64,000 nucleotides of DNA from the NCBI GenBank assembly GCA_026826555.1, contig JAKSZT010053764.1, forward strand, positions 19,231,280 to 19,295,279, in the 5' to 3' direction. A program made the position numbers and the translations under genes. This DNA is from Tolypeutes matacus. Taxonomy: Eukaryota > Chordata > Mammalia > Cingulata > Chlamyphoridae. Shown here piece after piece: positions 39,901-43,922 of this stretch (within the stretch, counting starts at the first letter, position 1; each line of letters starts with the position of its first letter). Below the pieces are notes generated by a model, which had not been told where the DNA came from, did no database searches, and was given only the letters and a program-made list of their open reading frames with translations.

Positions 39901-42610
39901 TGAATTGTGGCATATTTTGTATATTATTATCTGGACATTGTTATGCTGAATATATAATTTGCAGGTCATTGAAATTTCCATGCTCTATACAGAGATGAAA
40001 TCTTCCTGTTAGAAACAGCTAAGATAGATTTATGTGTTGTTTTGAAACAATCACTGTTGATTTTTCTCCCTGTTGTATTATTGCAGGTTCAGCAAAATAG
40101 ATACCAATCCTAGTTTGAATTTCCCACAATATTTCTTGTGCAACATGCTGTGCAATTCAATCTGTATTGTTTATAAAAGTTAGGTTAAATGTTTCATCAC
40201 TGTATAATTTGTTCTGGCATACATAGAGTCACAAGTACACACACTCACATGAGCACTCATTTCTTCAGGTATATTAGTATCCCCAATATATGAGTAATGC
40301 AGATCATTTTGTTCATTTCTTATTAAAATTAGTTTATTTTCCAGGTGATGTTGAACAGCCAGGATCCATTAGTTGAAACATGAACTTTCTTGATGTGAAT
40401 TTTTTTACTAGGCATTTGGAGTGTTAACACCTAATGACAAATTCTTTCATTAGACTCAATTAACTAAAATTTTCAGTGATGCCATGAAATTAATTTATAA
40501 AGATTTGTCATCAATCAGATCTCCCCTTGGGTGAGTTCCAAACATAATCGAGGAACCATAGGTTTACTGTGAAGCACCACTTAGAATTGAAACAGGAGCA
40601 CATAAAATATTTGAGGTTACAAAGTGAAGTTGAACCATAGATAATTGATTAATACAAGAATTGTGTGGTTTTGGAATACTGTAATATGCTTGGCCTCTTT
40701 GATAAAATTTCCTGCTTGTTTATATTTTATTTAAAACATACATTTTAATTAATTTAGGGTAAACCTTTTGACAGTAGGTACACAAGTATTCTGGGTGAAA
40801 AGAGAAAATTGGCTGAGAAATTTTCACACAGTCTTAGAAATCGCTCAGGAAAGCAGAATACTCTAGCATTAAAAAGCATTGACTCTGGGGAATGGATGTG
40901 GCTCAAGCAGTTGAGCTCCTGCTTCCCACATGGGAGGTCCCGGGGCTTAATCCCCAGCTCCAGTACCTTAAAAAAAAAAAAAAAAAAAATCTAGGCATTA
41001 TTGCCTGGGTCCCAGTCCTGGCTTGCTGTTGAACCTTGGACAAATCATTCATCTGTTCTGAGCCTTAATTTCGTTGATTGTAAAATTAGATTAATGATAA
41101 TTCTAGGGTTGGTATGAAAACTAAATGAGATAATACATACAAAATGCCTAGCATTATGTCTAATATGTAGCAAATGCTAAAGTTAACATTAGAAAATGTT
41201 AACTTTATTATTATTATGCATTATGTGACTGTGTTTAGCCAAGGTGTGTAAAATAACACCTGGTGAGTCACAAATCTATTAAAAGGGAACTTTTTTTTTT
41301 TTTTTCAACTTTTTTAACACTGCAGGTGGGAAGCTGTACTTGTTGCTTATTTCCCACAAACAGTGGAATGCTGCTTGGTGCTAATAACTTCTCCTCTTAA
41401 CTGGCATGGTGGGAGTTATTGGGGCCGAGGACTTAAGAAAATGCCAAGTGATCTCTTTCTGGCATGTGTTTTCAGAGATCAACATTTGAATGTGGTCAGG
41501 AGGAAGAACAGGAAAGTCAGACCTGGTGTTCTGTGGTCCAGTACTTGTCACCCAGCGCCTGTTTGAAAAGGAAAATAACTTGCCTGTTACCAGCCTGCAG
41601 GGCTCTGCTCACTTGTAGTGATGGAGCATTCAGGTAGAGGTTCAGAAAGCAGAGGCTGGTAATATTTTGTTTACCAGCTAATGTTTATGGAGCACTTACT
41701 AAGTGTCAGGCTCTGGCTAGGTCTTTTAGATACAAGAGCATGTAAGCCTCCAAGCAACCCTTGAAGGTAAAAAGTAGATTGTGTTTTTTGATCCCATTTA
41801 CAGATGAGAAAACAGAGTCTTAAGAGAATTTAAACAGCATACTCTTGGTTATATAGTCAGAGGTGGTTTTCAAACCCAGGCAGCCAGGCTCCAAGGTAAA
41901 GCTCTTCATCCCTTCCGCTAAATGCTACAGCTGCAGAGTTCAGTGAAAGGCCTACTAACTGCTTATCTGTCATGCCTTCTACTTACCTCTTTGTGCTCCT
42001 GTTCAGTCAGGTCACTCGGGGAGCATTTCTTGGTCATGTGCTCTGTACATTAGGCCTGAAAGAGAGAAAGCACAAGGTCCCTGCTCTGGAGCGCACGATC
42101 TAGATGGGGGAGGAAAAGATGGAATACATACAGCAACCAGTAAATGATTCTAAGGCCAGATGTAAGTCAGTCCTAACATAAGCAGAGTGAAGGTGTGGCC
42201 TGTTTGGAACCGAGCTTCCTACGAATATCTTGAGTGAGTCCACCAGTTAGATTCTGAGATGTTTTCTATGTGACTTTAGAATAGGAGCTACTGGGTGCCC
42301 ATCATTCATCTGGCGAATGAAAACAAAATCTTTATATATAGTTACAAGACTTGTCTCACAAGTTAATTGATTTTTTATACTGCAGTTATAGATAATATTT
42401 GCAGATGATCAAGAGGGGGTTTTTATGAAATTTGATTAATTTTTTGCTAATCTCTTTTTTTCTCTCTCTCTCTCCAGTCTTCTCCAGAGTTCTGATCAAG
42501 AAGTTGCAAATAAAGTCAAAGCTGGACTGAAAAGCCTCATTCCCACATTGGAAAAAAACAAAAACACCAGCAAAGGAATAGAAACTCTACTTGAAAAGCT
42601 GACAGCATAG
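2433..42610 (+). CDS. PUM3: PUM3, Pumilio RNA-binding family member 3 (complete, 17 coding exons)
   Basis: The 17 exons listed separately join in frame into a 646-residue protein; the human protein is about 648. It begins [12 protein letters not shown] and ends [10 protein letters not shown]. Residues 1-120 are lysine-rich and low in complexity, with nuclear or nucleolar targeting-type basic clusters ([20 protein letters not shown]). From about residue 130 to the end the sequence is helical Pumilio-type repeats, recognisable by HDSTRVIQC (175-183), [60 protein letters not shown] and [11 protein letters not shown]. The family (vertebrate Puf-A, yeast Puf6) is nucleolar, binds RNA or DNA with little sequence preference, and acts in large ribosomal subunit biogenesis. 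Human PUM3 has also been reported to bind PARP1. Relative to the human protein as I recall it, two single-residue gaps occur in the N-terminal region (TFPRKV, FNKRKF). There are no stops or frameshifts, so the gene looks intact. Identification is near certain. Confidence 0.97.
3085..3340 (-). mobile_element. Full-length DAS-type tRNA-derived SINE with target-site duplication
   Basis: Read on the minus strand it has the tRNA-like head (AGCGGATGTGGCTCAATTG with B-box-like GGATTCGATTTCC), the CACCGTGCGG and CAGCAGGACGACCC region, the GACACAG/GCACAGCAAACGGACAC body, then a (TAAA)n and poly-A tail. It is flanked by a perfect 13-bp duplication CCAAATAACTTTC at 3072-3084 and 3341-3353. It sits in PUM3 intron 1, antisense to the gene. 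Confidence 0.93.
3354..3876. other. Intron sequence, no feature recognised
   Basis: AT-rich intron 3' part with a short T tract at about 3713-3725. I see nothing in it. Confidence 0.5.
3877..4092 (+). CDS. PUM3: PUM3 coding exon 2 (basic N-terminal region)
   Basis: The acceptor is TTGTCACTAG and the donor is GAAG|GTAAGC. The exon codes residues 28-99: [12 protein letters not shown] through KFQPDSKSE. It is rich in Lys, Gln and Asn and is predicted to be disordered. It carries the basic patches expected for nucleolar targeting. Confidence 0.95.
4093..4880. other. PUM3 intron 2, 5' part, no feature recognised
   Basis: Unique-looking AT-rich intron. I see nothing in it. Confidence 0.5.
4900..5170 (+). 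repeat. Diverged L1 fragment (probable)
   Basis: The run GGGGTATAATGTACAGCCAT, AAAAATAATGTTCCC, TTAGTTTCATGTGAAAAGG and AATAAGTGAAAAGACTTAAG resembles the 3' part of old L1 elements in the + orientation. It is strongly diverged. Confidence 0.5.
5171..5563. other. PUM3 intron 2, 3' part, no feature recognised
   Basis: AT-rich sequence. I see nothing in it. Confidence 0.5.
5564..5699 (+). CDS. PUM3: PUM3 coding exon 3
   Basis: The acceptor is GTAACAATTAG and the donor AAGAAG|GTAATG. The exon codes residues 100-144, including [12 protein letters not shown], a run of five lysines, and the start of the folded domain ([14 protein letters not shown]). It was too short and interrupted to stand out as an open frame, but it matches the family strongly. 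Confidence 0.95.
5700..6223. other. PUM3 intron 3, no feature recognised
   Basis: A 524-nt intron. Apart from splice sites I see nothing in it. Confidence 0.6.
6224..6299 (+). CDS. PUM3: PUM3 coding exon 4
   Basis: The acceptor is TCTTTTATAG and the donor AAAACT|GTAAGT. The exon codes residues 145-170 ([26 protein letters not shown]) and ends exactly at a codon boundary. This is a charged helical segment before the first clear Pumilio motif. Confidence 0.95.
6300..7084. other. PUM3 intron 4, 5' part, no feature recognised
   Basis: AT-rich intron sequence. I see nothing in it. Confidence 0.5.
7085..7375 (+). repeat. MIR element split by a second MIR
   Basis: The left part at 7085-7130 (TTCAAATTCTGGCTCTGCACTTA) and right part at about 7295-7375 (ACCTCACTTTTCTCATCTGTAAAGTG) together look like one + strand MIR. 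Between them, about 7135-7290, is sequence reading as a minus-strand MIR (TTATTTATCATATGCTAGG, ACATTTGGGGCTCAGAGAAG, AAATTTCTTGCCCAGGGA). Confidence 0.6.
7135..7290 (-). repeat. MIR nested inside another MIR
   Basis: In the minus-strand orientation of MIR: ATATGCTAGGAATTGTG corresponds to the conserved core, and GGGGCTCAGAGAAGTTAAAT with TTGCCCAGG to the 'cagagaggttaag...cttgcccaagg' block. Its edges coincide with the break in the + strand MIR around it. Confidence 0.6.
7376..8473. other. PUM3 intron 4, 3' part
   Basis: AT-rich intron with a (TA)n tract at about 7389-7402 and a T tract near 8074-8092. I see nothing else. Confidence 0.5.
8474..8567 (+). CDS. PUM3: PUM3 coding exon 5
   Basis: The acceptor is TTTTCCTACAG and the donor GAGAG|GTACTT. 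The exon codes residues 171-201 ([31 protein letters not shown]). HDSTRVIQC is the classical Pumilio repeat helix signature. Confidence 0.95.
8859..8925 (+). CDS. PUM3: PUM3 coding exon 6
   Basis: The acceptor is TTTTTCAG and the donor ATGG|GTAAGT. The exon codes residues 202-223 ([22 protein letters not shown]), a second Pumilio repeat. At 67 nt it is one of the shortest exons. The intron before it is only 291 nt. Confidence 0.95.
8926..9460. other. PUM3 intron 6, 5' part, no feature recognised
   Basis: AT-rich. I see nothing in it. Confidence 0.5.
9462..9548 (-). mobile_element. Short tRNA-derived SINE (head-only type), copy 1
   Basis: On the minus strand it reads GGGGAGCAAATATAGCTCAG, then GTTGAGTACCTGCTACCCATG, a B-box GGTTCAATCCTAGTACCTCC and an A-rich tail. 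It is about 87 bp, without the longer 3' body of the full-length copies. Confidence 0.8.
9558..9660 (-). mobile_element. Short tRNA-derived SINE (head-only type), copy 2
   Basis: A second copy, same strand, directly after copy 1: on the minus strand GGAGAACAGATATAGCTCAAG, GTTGAGCCCCTGCTTCCCATG and GGTTCGATCCCTGGTACCTCC, then an A-rich tail. Two minus-strand copies within 200 bp form a tandem pair. Confidence 0.8.
9705..9905 (-). repeat. MIR element
   Basis: Well preserved MIR in the minus orientation: TGTGTGCTTACCGTGTGCCAG, CTCATTTAATCCTCAAAACA, GAGGAAGCTGAGGCACAGAG and CAGCTGGTAAGCAGAGCCAG, then TTTTGAGTCCAGGCAG. Confidence 0.9.
10080..10254 (+). CDS. PUM3: PUM3 coding exon 7
   Basis: The acceptor is TTACATTTAG and the donor TACAAG|GTGACA. 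The exon codes residues 224-282: [37 protein letters not shown], then [12 protein letters not shown]. It ends on a codon boundary and covers the third repeat and part of the fourth. Confidence 0.96.
10255..11113. other. PUM3 intron 7, no feature recognised
   Basis: An 859-nt intron. I see nothing in it beyond the splice sites. Confidence 0.6.
11114..11217 (+). CDS. PUM3: PUM3 coding exon 8 (contains the HA-8-equivalent segment)
   Basis: The acceptor is TTTTGTTGCAG and the donor CAGAA|GTAAGA. The exon codes residues 283-316 ([34 protein letters not shown]). PTLEKVLEI at 287-295 aligns with the human peptide that carries the HA-8 minor histocompatibility polymorphism (Arg or Pro at the first residue). 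Confidence 0.95.
11218..12151. other. PUM3 intron 8, no feature recognised
   Basis: A 934-nt intron, AT-rich. I see nothing in it. Confidence 0.6.
12152..12230 (+). CDS. PUM3: PUM3 coding exon 9
   Basis: The acceptor is TCTGTTTTCAG and the donor AGATCA|GTAAGT. The exon codes residues 317-343 ([27 protein letters not shown]), a Pumilio repeat with HSLVHKVF. Confidence 0.95.
12231..13104. other. PUM3 intron 9
   Basis: An AT-rich intron. Near 12758-12811 the motif ATCATTTAAAA recurs several times as a small local duplication. I see nothing else. Confidence 0.6.
13105..13203 (+). CDS. PUM3: PUM3 coding exon 10
   Basis: The acceptor is TGTTCCCTAG and the donor CCAAAG|GTATGT. The exon codes residues 344-376 ([33 protein letters not shown]). 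[17 protein letters not shown] is highly characteristic of PUM3/Puf6-type proteins. The exon is phase 0 at both ends. Confidence 0.96.
13204..13930. other. PUM3 intron 10, 5' part, no feature recognised
   Basis: I see nothing in it. Confidence 0.5.
13942..14133. mobile_element. Non-autonomous hAT-type DNA transposon (MITE) with TIRs and 8-bp TSD
   Basis: A 192-bp element bounded by inverted termini CAGGGGTTCTTAA (left) and TTAAGAACCCCTG (right), a perfect 13-bp match. The flanks carry an 8-bp duplication with one mismatch, CTCTAAGA (13934-13941) and CTATAAGA (14134-14141). TIRs beginning CAGGGGTTCT and an 8-bp target duplication are hallmarks of the hAT superfamily. The interior is AT-rich and has no coding capacity. 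I do not name the family. Confidence 0.92.
14315..14368 (+). CDS. PUM3: PUM3 coding exon 11 (54 nt)
   Basis: The acceptor follows a 17-T tract and ends TTTTTAAG. The donor is GCTAAT|GTAAGT. The exon codes residues 377-394 ([18 protein letters not shown]). It is phase 0 at both ends, so skipping would remove 18 residues without a frameshift. Confidence 0.94.
14697..14889 (+). mobile_element. DAS-type SINE with internal deletion and a 16-G run
   Basis: It starts GGGGCGGCTGTGGCTCAATC, has the B-box-like CCCGGGTTCGGTTCCCGGGG, then a body that breaks into 16 G residues at 14832-14847 before an A-rich tail. The flanking duplication is AAAAGTGGAAATTA (14683-14696) and AAAAGTAGAAATTA (14890-14903). 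The usual GACACAG body is missing. Confidence 0.9.
14904..16015. other. PUM3 intron 11 internal sequence
   Basis: AT-rich, with a homopolymer of about 30 T at 15946-15975. I see no gene or recognisable repeat. Confidence 0.5.
16020..16380 (-). repeat. Degenerate L1 ORF2 fragment (probable)
   Basis: TCCAACTATGATATTGGAATTGTC, read on the minus strand, lies in the style of the L1 endonuclease-domain region also present at about 29160-29200 in the window. It is full of stops and very diverged. Confidence 0.4.
16400..17120 (-). repeat. Old L1M fragment, ORF2 3' end
   Basis: Diverged but continuous match to the familiar minus-strand L1 3' region: ATAATATTTCATTATCTGGAT, CTCCTGGACACATGGG, AGAACTAGAATTTCTGGATC, GTAGAAAATGGTATCTCATT and TCTTTGCCCATTTTTAG. 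No intact frame remains. Confidence 0.75.
17121..18045. other. PUM3 intron 11, 3' part
   Basis: Contains a T homopolymer at about 17227-17252 and AT-rich sequence. I see no gene. Confidence 0.5.
18046..18126 (+). CDS. PUM3: PUM3 coding exon 12
   Basis: The acceptor is TTCTTATAG and the donor ATATCA|GTAAGT. The exon codes residues 395-421 ([27 protein letters not shown]), a Pumilio repeat. It is phase 0 at both ends and is followed by the 15-kb intron. Confidence 0.95.
18127..19760. other. PUM3 15-kb intron (intron 12), 5' part, no feature recognised
   Basis: Sequence without recognisable repeat or coding potential. I see nothing in it. Confidence 0.5.
19765..19910 (+). repeat. Direct repeat unit, copy A
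   Basis: About 145 bp sharing roughly 80% identity (by eye) with 20867-21010. Shared landmarks include TTTCCCACCCA, AAAACCTGTT, AGTGCTTTT, AACCAAGAAAG against AGCCAAGAAAG, GTGTTG, TAAGCAT and ending CTGATA. The sequence on either side of the two copies is unrelated. I do not recognise the family. Confidence 0.85.
20040..20855 (-). repeat. Old L1 3' UTR-type fragment interrupted by a hAT element
   Basis: The left part (TATTCTTCTGCAGCTTGCTTC, CTGGCATTATGTTTGTGAG) continues logically after the hAT insertion at about 20615 (TTGTATTCCACTATATGAG, TAATGGACATTCAAGTTGTT, TATTCTTGCATATGTC). This is the typical order in minus-strand old L1 elements. Confidence 0.65.
20391..20611 (+). mobile_element. 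hAT-Charlie-type non-autonomous DNA transposon
   Basis: The left end AGGAGTAGGCAAATCT and right end AGTTTGCCCACCACCG are imperfect inverted copies of the ...TGGGCAAACT terminus. The interior AGTAAATATTTTAAACTTTG and ...ACCCACAGGCCAAAG are typical of the common mammalian hAT-Charlie MITE. It sits inside an old L1. Confidence 0.75.
20867..21010 (+). repeat. Direct repeat unit, copy B
   Basis: Partner of 19765-19910, same orientation, about 1.1 kb downstream. It has a few substitutions and short indels. Between the copies lie an old L1 fragment and a hAT element. Confidence 0.85.
21020..21734. other. PUM3 15-kb intron, internal sequence, no feature recognised
   Basis: I see no gene or nameable repeat. 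Confidence 0.45.
21740..22140 (-). repeat. Old L1M 3' UTR fragment
   Basis: TTTGAAATAATTTTAAACTT, ACAGGAGAATTGCAAAAAT, TTAACGTTTTGCCACCTTTG and AAGGATATTCTCTTAGG follow the order of the well-known L1M 3' untranslated region, minus orientation. Confidence 0.8.
22163..24540 (-). mobile_element. HAL1-like element (ORF1-only relative of L1), interrupted by a SINE
   Basis: Read on the minus strand it runs 5' to 3' from about 24540 to a poly-A tract at 22163-22177. It includes an ORF1 remnant (88 codons open at 23396-23662: coiled-coil-rich, with [13 protein letters not shown] and [13 protein letters not shown]) and downstream L1 ORF1-domain sequence down to about 22800. A 3' UTR (CTGCCCATTGCCTGTTTCCC region, 22230-22400) follows directly, with no ORF2. 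That organisation, ORF1 then 3' UTR, is what defines HAL1. The family assignment is inferred from memory of the layout. Confidence 0.65.
23786..24036 (+). mobile_element. Full-length DAS-type SINE inside the HAL1-like element
   Basis: Head GAAGCGGATGTGGCTCAATC, B-box GGGTTCAATTCCCGGGG, then GTGCAGCTCGGTGAGCTGAC, the GGACACAG and GCACAGCAAATGGACAC body, and a (TAAA)n-to-poly-A tail followed by (GAA)n. This is the best preserved full-length copy in the window. Its flanks are both A-rich, so the duplication cannot be delimited. Confidence 0.93.
24544..24611. repeat. T-tract/A-tract inverted repeat
   Basis: The left arm (T run 24544-24560, then CTTTCTTAAGATT) pairs with the right arm (AATCTTA then a run of about 18 A, 24588-24611) around a loop of about 14 bases. 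It could form a stem near 25 bp with two mismatches. Confidence 0.7.
24612..25100. other. Possible upstream remainder of the HAL1-like element, otherwise no feature recognised
   Basis: GC content falls gradually. CTCACTCCTCCATCTTGATAGG at 24818-24840 resembles the 5' end of a minus-strand L1-type element, so the element may extend to about 24845. Beyond that I see nothing. Confidence 0.4.
25100..25265 (-). repeat. MIR fragment
   Basis: CCTTTTACAGATAAGGGAATTG followed by GCAGAGAGGTTAAAAGATTT is the conserved MIR block in the minus orientation. Confidence 0.6.
25773..29500 (-). pseudogene. L1 ORF2 remnant (endonuclease plus reverse transcriptase), several frameshifts
   Basis: Open segments in changing frames cover the protein in order. 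The endonuclease part (CLQETH region near 29433-29464, then [12 protein letters not shown] near 29240) is followed by a linker. Next is the reverse transcriptase (28-27.2 kb) with [19 protein letters not shown] sequence and the catalytic FADD box at 27484-27495. The cysteine-containing C-terminal region ([15 protein letters not shown]) and the end at 25773 follow. Frames change at about 28.9-29.1 kb, between 27.83 and 28.57 kb, and at about 26.6 kb, so no full-length product is possible. Confidence 0.92.
29661..30477 (-). pseudogene. L1 ORF1 remnant, frameshifted
   Basis: Two overlapping-in-order open segments in different frames. The N-terminal 113 codons (30477 down to 30136) are a glutamate/lysine-rich coiled coil. 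The next 144 codons (30095 down to 29661) hold the RNA-recognition and C-terminal domains ([42 protein letters not shown]). At least one frameshift falls between 30095 and 30136. Intact L1 ORF1p is a nucleic-acid chaperone of about 300-340 residues. Confidence 0.9.
31670..33163. other. PUM3 15-kb intron, 3' part
   Basis: Mostly featureless. 32144-32290 has weak MIR-like order (GGACGAGGACTAGTTGGGG, CACTGGGCAAGCTATCTC). I see no gene. Confidence 0.45.
33164..33306 (+). CDS. PUM3: PUM3 coding exon 13
   Basis: The acceptor is GATTTTACAG and the donor CACAG|GTAAGA. The exon codes residues 422-468: [27 protein letters not shown], then [29 protein letters not shown] is a clear repeat signature. It is the first exon after the repeat-filled intron. 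Confidence 0.96.
33307..33959. other. PUM3 intron 13
   Basis: Contains a short MIR-like piece at about 33725-33800 (CACTTACTGAGTGCTTGCTC, TGTGCCAGGCACTATTC). Otherwise I see nothing. Confidence 0.5.
33960..34182 (+). CDS. PUM3: PUM3 coding exon 14 (largest exon)
   Basis: The acceptor is ATTCTGACAG and the donor GGAGAG|GTAACT. The exon codes residues 469-543: [20 protein letters not shown], then [21 protein letters not shown] and HPGGKDGE. The CPL-type region typical of Puf6/PUM3 proteins falls around here. At 223 nt it is the longest coding exon. Confidence 0.96.
34270..34760 (+). repeat. L2 LINE 3' fragment
   Basis: The order of TTATTCATCCTTCAAGGTC, TTCCATGAAACCTTCCCTAAT, TTCTGATAGCTCCTTCC and TGTGCTAGACATTAG is that of the conserved 3' end of L2 in the + orientation. 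Very diverged. Confidence 0.7.
34940..35130. repeat. Ancient repeat fragment, same family as near position 300
   Basis: GAATAGCATGCGCAGCAGCCC, TGAGGTAGGAAGGAGCTC and CACTGGGCCTTGGTCC give the same text order as at 230-330. The family is not named. Confidence 0.45.
35130..35265 (-). repeat. MIR fragment
   Basis: TTATCTCATTTAATTCTCACAA and CCCCATTGTTACAG fit the MIR core in the minus orientation. Confidence 0.6.
35530..36000. repeat. Ancient repeat-like block, unnamed
   Basis: CAACTCAGCACTATCAGC, CTTCCTGGCCTGCTCTGTC and TGGTCAGAATTGAGTCC are in the style of a common old mammalian repeat. I cannot name it. Confidence 0.35.
36001..36732. other. PUM3 intron 14, 3' part, no feature recognised
   Basis: I see nothing in it except the acceptor. 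Confidence 0.5.
36733..36820 (+). CDS. PUM3: PUM3 coding exon 15
   Basis: The acceptor is TTAACTCATAG, with a weak pyrimidine tract. A decoy AG lies 13 nt further in (ATTGCAG) and would shift the frame. The donor GAAG|GTGGGC is the weakest of the gene. The exon codes residues 544-572: [20 protein letters not shown], then KMKEHGKE. Confidence 0.93.
36821..37910. other. PUM3 intron 15, 5' part, no feature recognised
   Basis: I see nothing apart from a purine-rich GTGAGGGGGTGGGGAGTGGG at 37122-37142 and a T tract at about 37327-37340. Confidence 0.5.
37915..38400. repeat. Ancient interspersed repeat split by a SINE
   Basis: GGTTATCTGCTGCTATATAAC, CTCACATGACAGGCAAGTTG, GCTGTTGGC-like and, after the SINE, TGGTCAAATCAGTCACAGAG and GATTCCACCTCTTGTTG follow the order of an old mammalian repeat whose family I cannot name reliably. 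Confidence 0.5.
38199..38288 (-). mobile_element. Short tRNA-derived SINE
   Basis: On the minus strand: GATGTAGCTCAGTGGTTGAG, CAACTGCTTCCCATG, GGTTCAATCCCTGGTGCCTC, then poly-A. The possible imperfect flanking duplication is CAAGTTTTTGAC (38187-38198) and CAAGTTGTTTTC (38289-38300). It splits an older repeat. Confidence 0.85.
38401..39318. other. PUM3 intron 15, 3' part, no feature recognised
   Basis: I see nothing in it. Confidence 0.5.
39319..39409 (+). CDS. PUM3: PUM3 coding exon 16
   Basis: The acceptor is GTATTATACAG and the donor TTCTAG|GTATGT. The exon codes residues 573-602 ([16 protein letters not shown], then [14 protein letters not shown]), part of the last Pumilio repeats. Confidence 0.95.
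39410..40885. other. PUM3 intron 16, 5' part, no feature recognised
   Basis: AT-rich. I see nothing in it. Confidence 0.5.
40887..40989 (+). mobile_element. Short tRNA-derived SINE
   Basis: GGGGAATGGATGTGGCTCAAG, CAGTTGAGCTCCTGCTTCC, GTCCCGGGGCTTAATCCCC and a run of about 20 A. It has the head-only architecture, in the + orientation. Flanking duplications are not clear. Confidence 0.85.
41005..41205 (+). repeat. MIR element
   Basis: CCCAGTCCTGGCTTGCTG, CTTGGACAAATCATTCATC, TGAGCCTTAATTTCGTTG, AAACTAAATGAGATAATAC and AATGCCTAGCATTATG follow MIR in the + orientation from tRNA-related start to core. Confidence 0.85.
41675..41930 (-). repeat. MIR element
   Basis: Minus orientation: AATGTTTATGGAGCACTTAC, TAAGTGTCAGGCTCTGGC, CCATTTACAGATGAGAAAAC and TTTTCAAACCCAGGCAGCC. 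Confidence 0.85.
41931..42477. other. PUM3 intron 16, 3' part
   Basis: Possible old repeat at 42020-42170 (CCCTGCTCTGGAGCGCAC style). Otherwise only the long pyrimidine tract of the last acceptor is notable. Confidence 0.4.
42478..42610 (+). CDS. PUM3: PUM3 coding exon 17 (terminal)
   Basis: The acceptor follows a long TCTCTCTC pyrimidine tract ending TCTCCAG. The exon codes residues 603-646 ([21 protein letters not shown] through [10 protein letters not shown]) and ends at TAG 42608-42610. The 3' UTR follows without an obvious canonical AATAAA. Confidence 0.95.
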
Positions 42611-42780
42611 GTGGAAAACAGAACAAGAAGTAATCATATTTCCTCTTCTGTTTTCCCAATGTGGGAAAGAACTAGAATCCACCTTTCTGGCAGTTTGGGT
42701 GCTCTGTATATGTATTTCTTCTTTGTATAAGAATCTGTTTATAAACTGGTTTCTAAAAATGGTCTTTTCTCTTTTAATCC
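42611..42780 (+). other. PUM3: PUM3 3' UTR (probable end)
   Basis: Sequence after the stop codon. I see no AATAAA or ATTAAA in the first several hundred bases. TATAAA at 42740-42745, a known weaker hexamer variant, is followed about 20-30 bases later by a T-rich stretch (TCTTTTCTCTTTTAAT), so a short 3' UTR ending near 42765 is plausible. The exact end cannot be fixed from sequence alone. Confidence 0.45.
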
Positions 42781-43479
42781 AGCCATCTCCTCTATCGTAT
42801 TGAGTAGTAGGAAAATGACAATGTAAGGCAGTAATGTAGAGGACTGAACAATCACATATGGAGAGGGGACCAACCAGATTTTATATATATATATAGTGTG
42901 TGGTTACGTAAGTTGATTTGGTTGGGGGAGGCAGTCTCCAATGAGCAGAATTCTGAGAAGGTTTCATGGAGGAGGTGGGATTTGATGGTATCACAAAAGG
43001 AAGGCAGGATGTGGGAAAGAAGAGCCAAGGGGAGTCTTTGGTGGGAGCAGTGAGGTAGAAGTCACTGAACTTTAGGAAGCCTTAGTACCTTGATAGGCAC
43101 GGGAAAGGGAAGCCCTGCAACCATGGCACCTGCGTTTCTAGCTGCCCTATGGATTGGGTCCATGTTAGATTTTGCTTGAAAGCCACATTCAGTAAATTCA
43201 GGTTCATAGGGGAAAACATGCTAGATAAATTAGGGGATCTAGGGGGTATCAGTTTAGGGGCAGGTCACTGGGAAAATCTCCCTGTCCAAGTAAATGGCTC
43301 CTCATGGTGAGATTTTCTCCCTTGGGGCTGTTCCCAAAGTAGTTTAAGCCTGTAGGGTTTGGGTTAGAAGAAAGAAGATGCAAATTTGTTGCAATGCAGG
43401 AGTTTGAATTTAAATGCAGATAGGCTGTTTGAACTTTAAAACTGTGGTTGGCTTTTAGCAACAAAGCTTGGAAAGATTG
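42781..43479. other. Intergenic DNA after PUM3
   Basis: Contains a short (TA)n at 42881-42895 and a probable ancient-repeat fragment (AATGAGCAGAATTCTGAGAAGG). I see no gene. Confidence 0.45.
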
Positions 43480-43484
43480 GTAGA

Positions 43485-43917
43485 TGTCTTAGTTTGCCGA
43501 GACTGCTATGACAGACACCACAAACTGGTTGACTAAACATCAGGAATTTGTTGTCTCTCAGTTTTGGAGGCTAGAAGTTCAAAATCAAGGTTTCAGCAGC
43601 CATGGTTTCCCCAAAGTCTGTAGTGTGCTGGTGGTGGCCTGATGGCAGTCAGTCTTTGCTTCTGTCTCATGGCCATCTGTCTTCCTCAGTTTCTTCCTGT
43701 GGCTTCTACTTCCATGTCCAAATTTTCTTTGCTTATAAAGAAAATTTATATAATTTATAATATGATTGGCTCCAGTCATATTGGATTAAGGCCCACCCAG
43801 GTTCAATTTGGCTTCTTAATAGGATCTTCAAAGATATTTACAGAAGAGTTCACACCCACAGGACCAGGGGTTAAGACTTGAACCTGTCTTGTGGGGGACT
43901 TGAATCAGTCTCCAACA
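43485..43917 (-). mobile_element. Solo MLT1-type LTR (ERVL-MaLR) with 5-bp target duplication
   Basis: On the minus strand it begins TGTTGGAGACTGATTCAAG and ends with ...GCAGTCTCGGCAAACTAAGACA, as MLT1 LTRs do. It lies between exact 5-bp direct repeats GTAGA (43480-43484 and 43918-43922). It is 433 bp, non-coding, with no internal retroviral sequence beside it, so it is a solo LTR left by recombination. Confidence 0.87.
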
Positions 43918-43922
43918 GTAGA

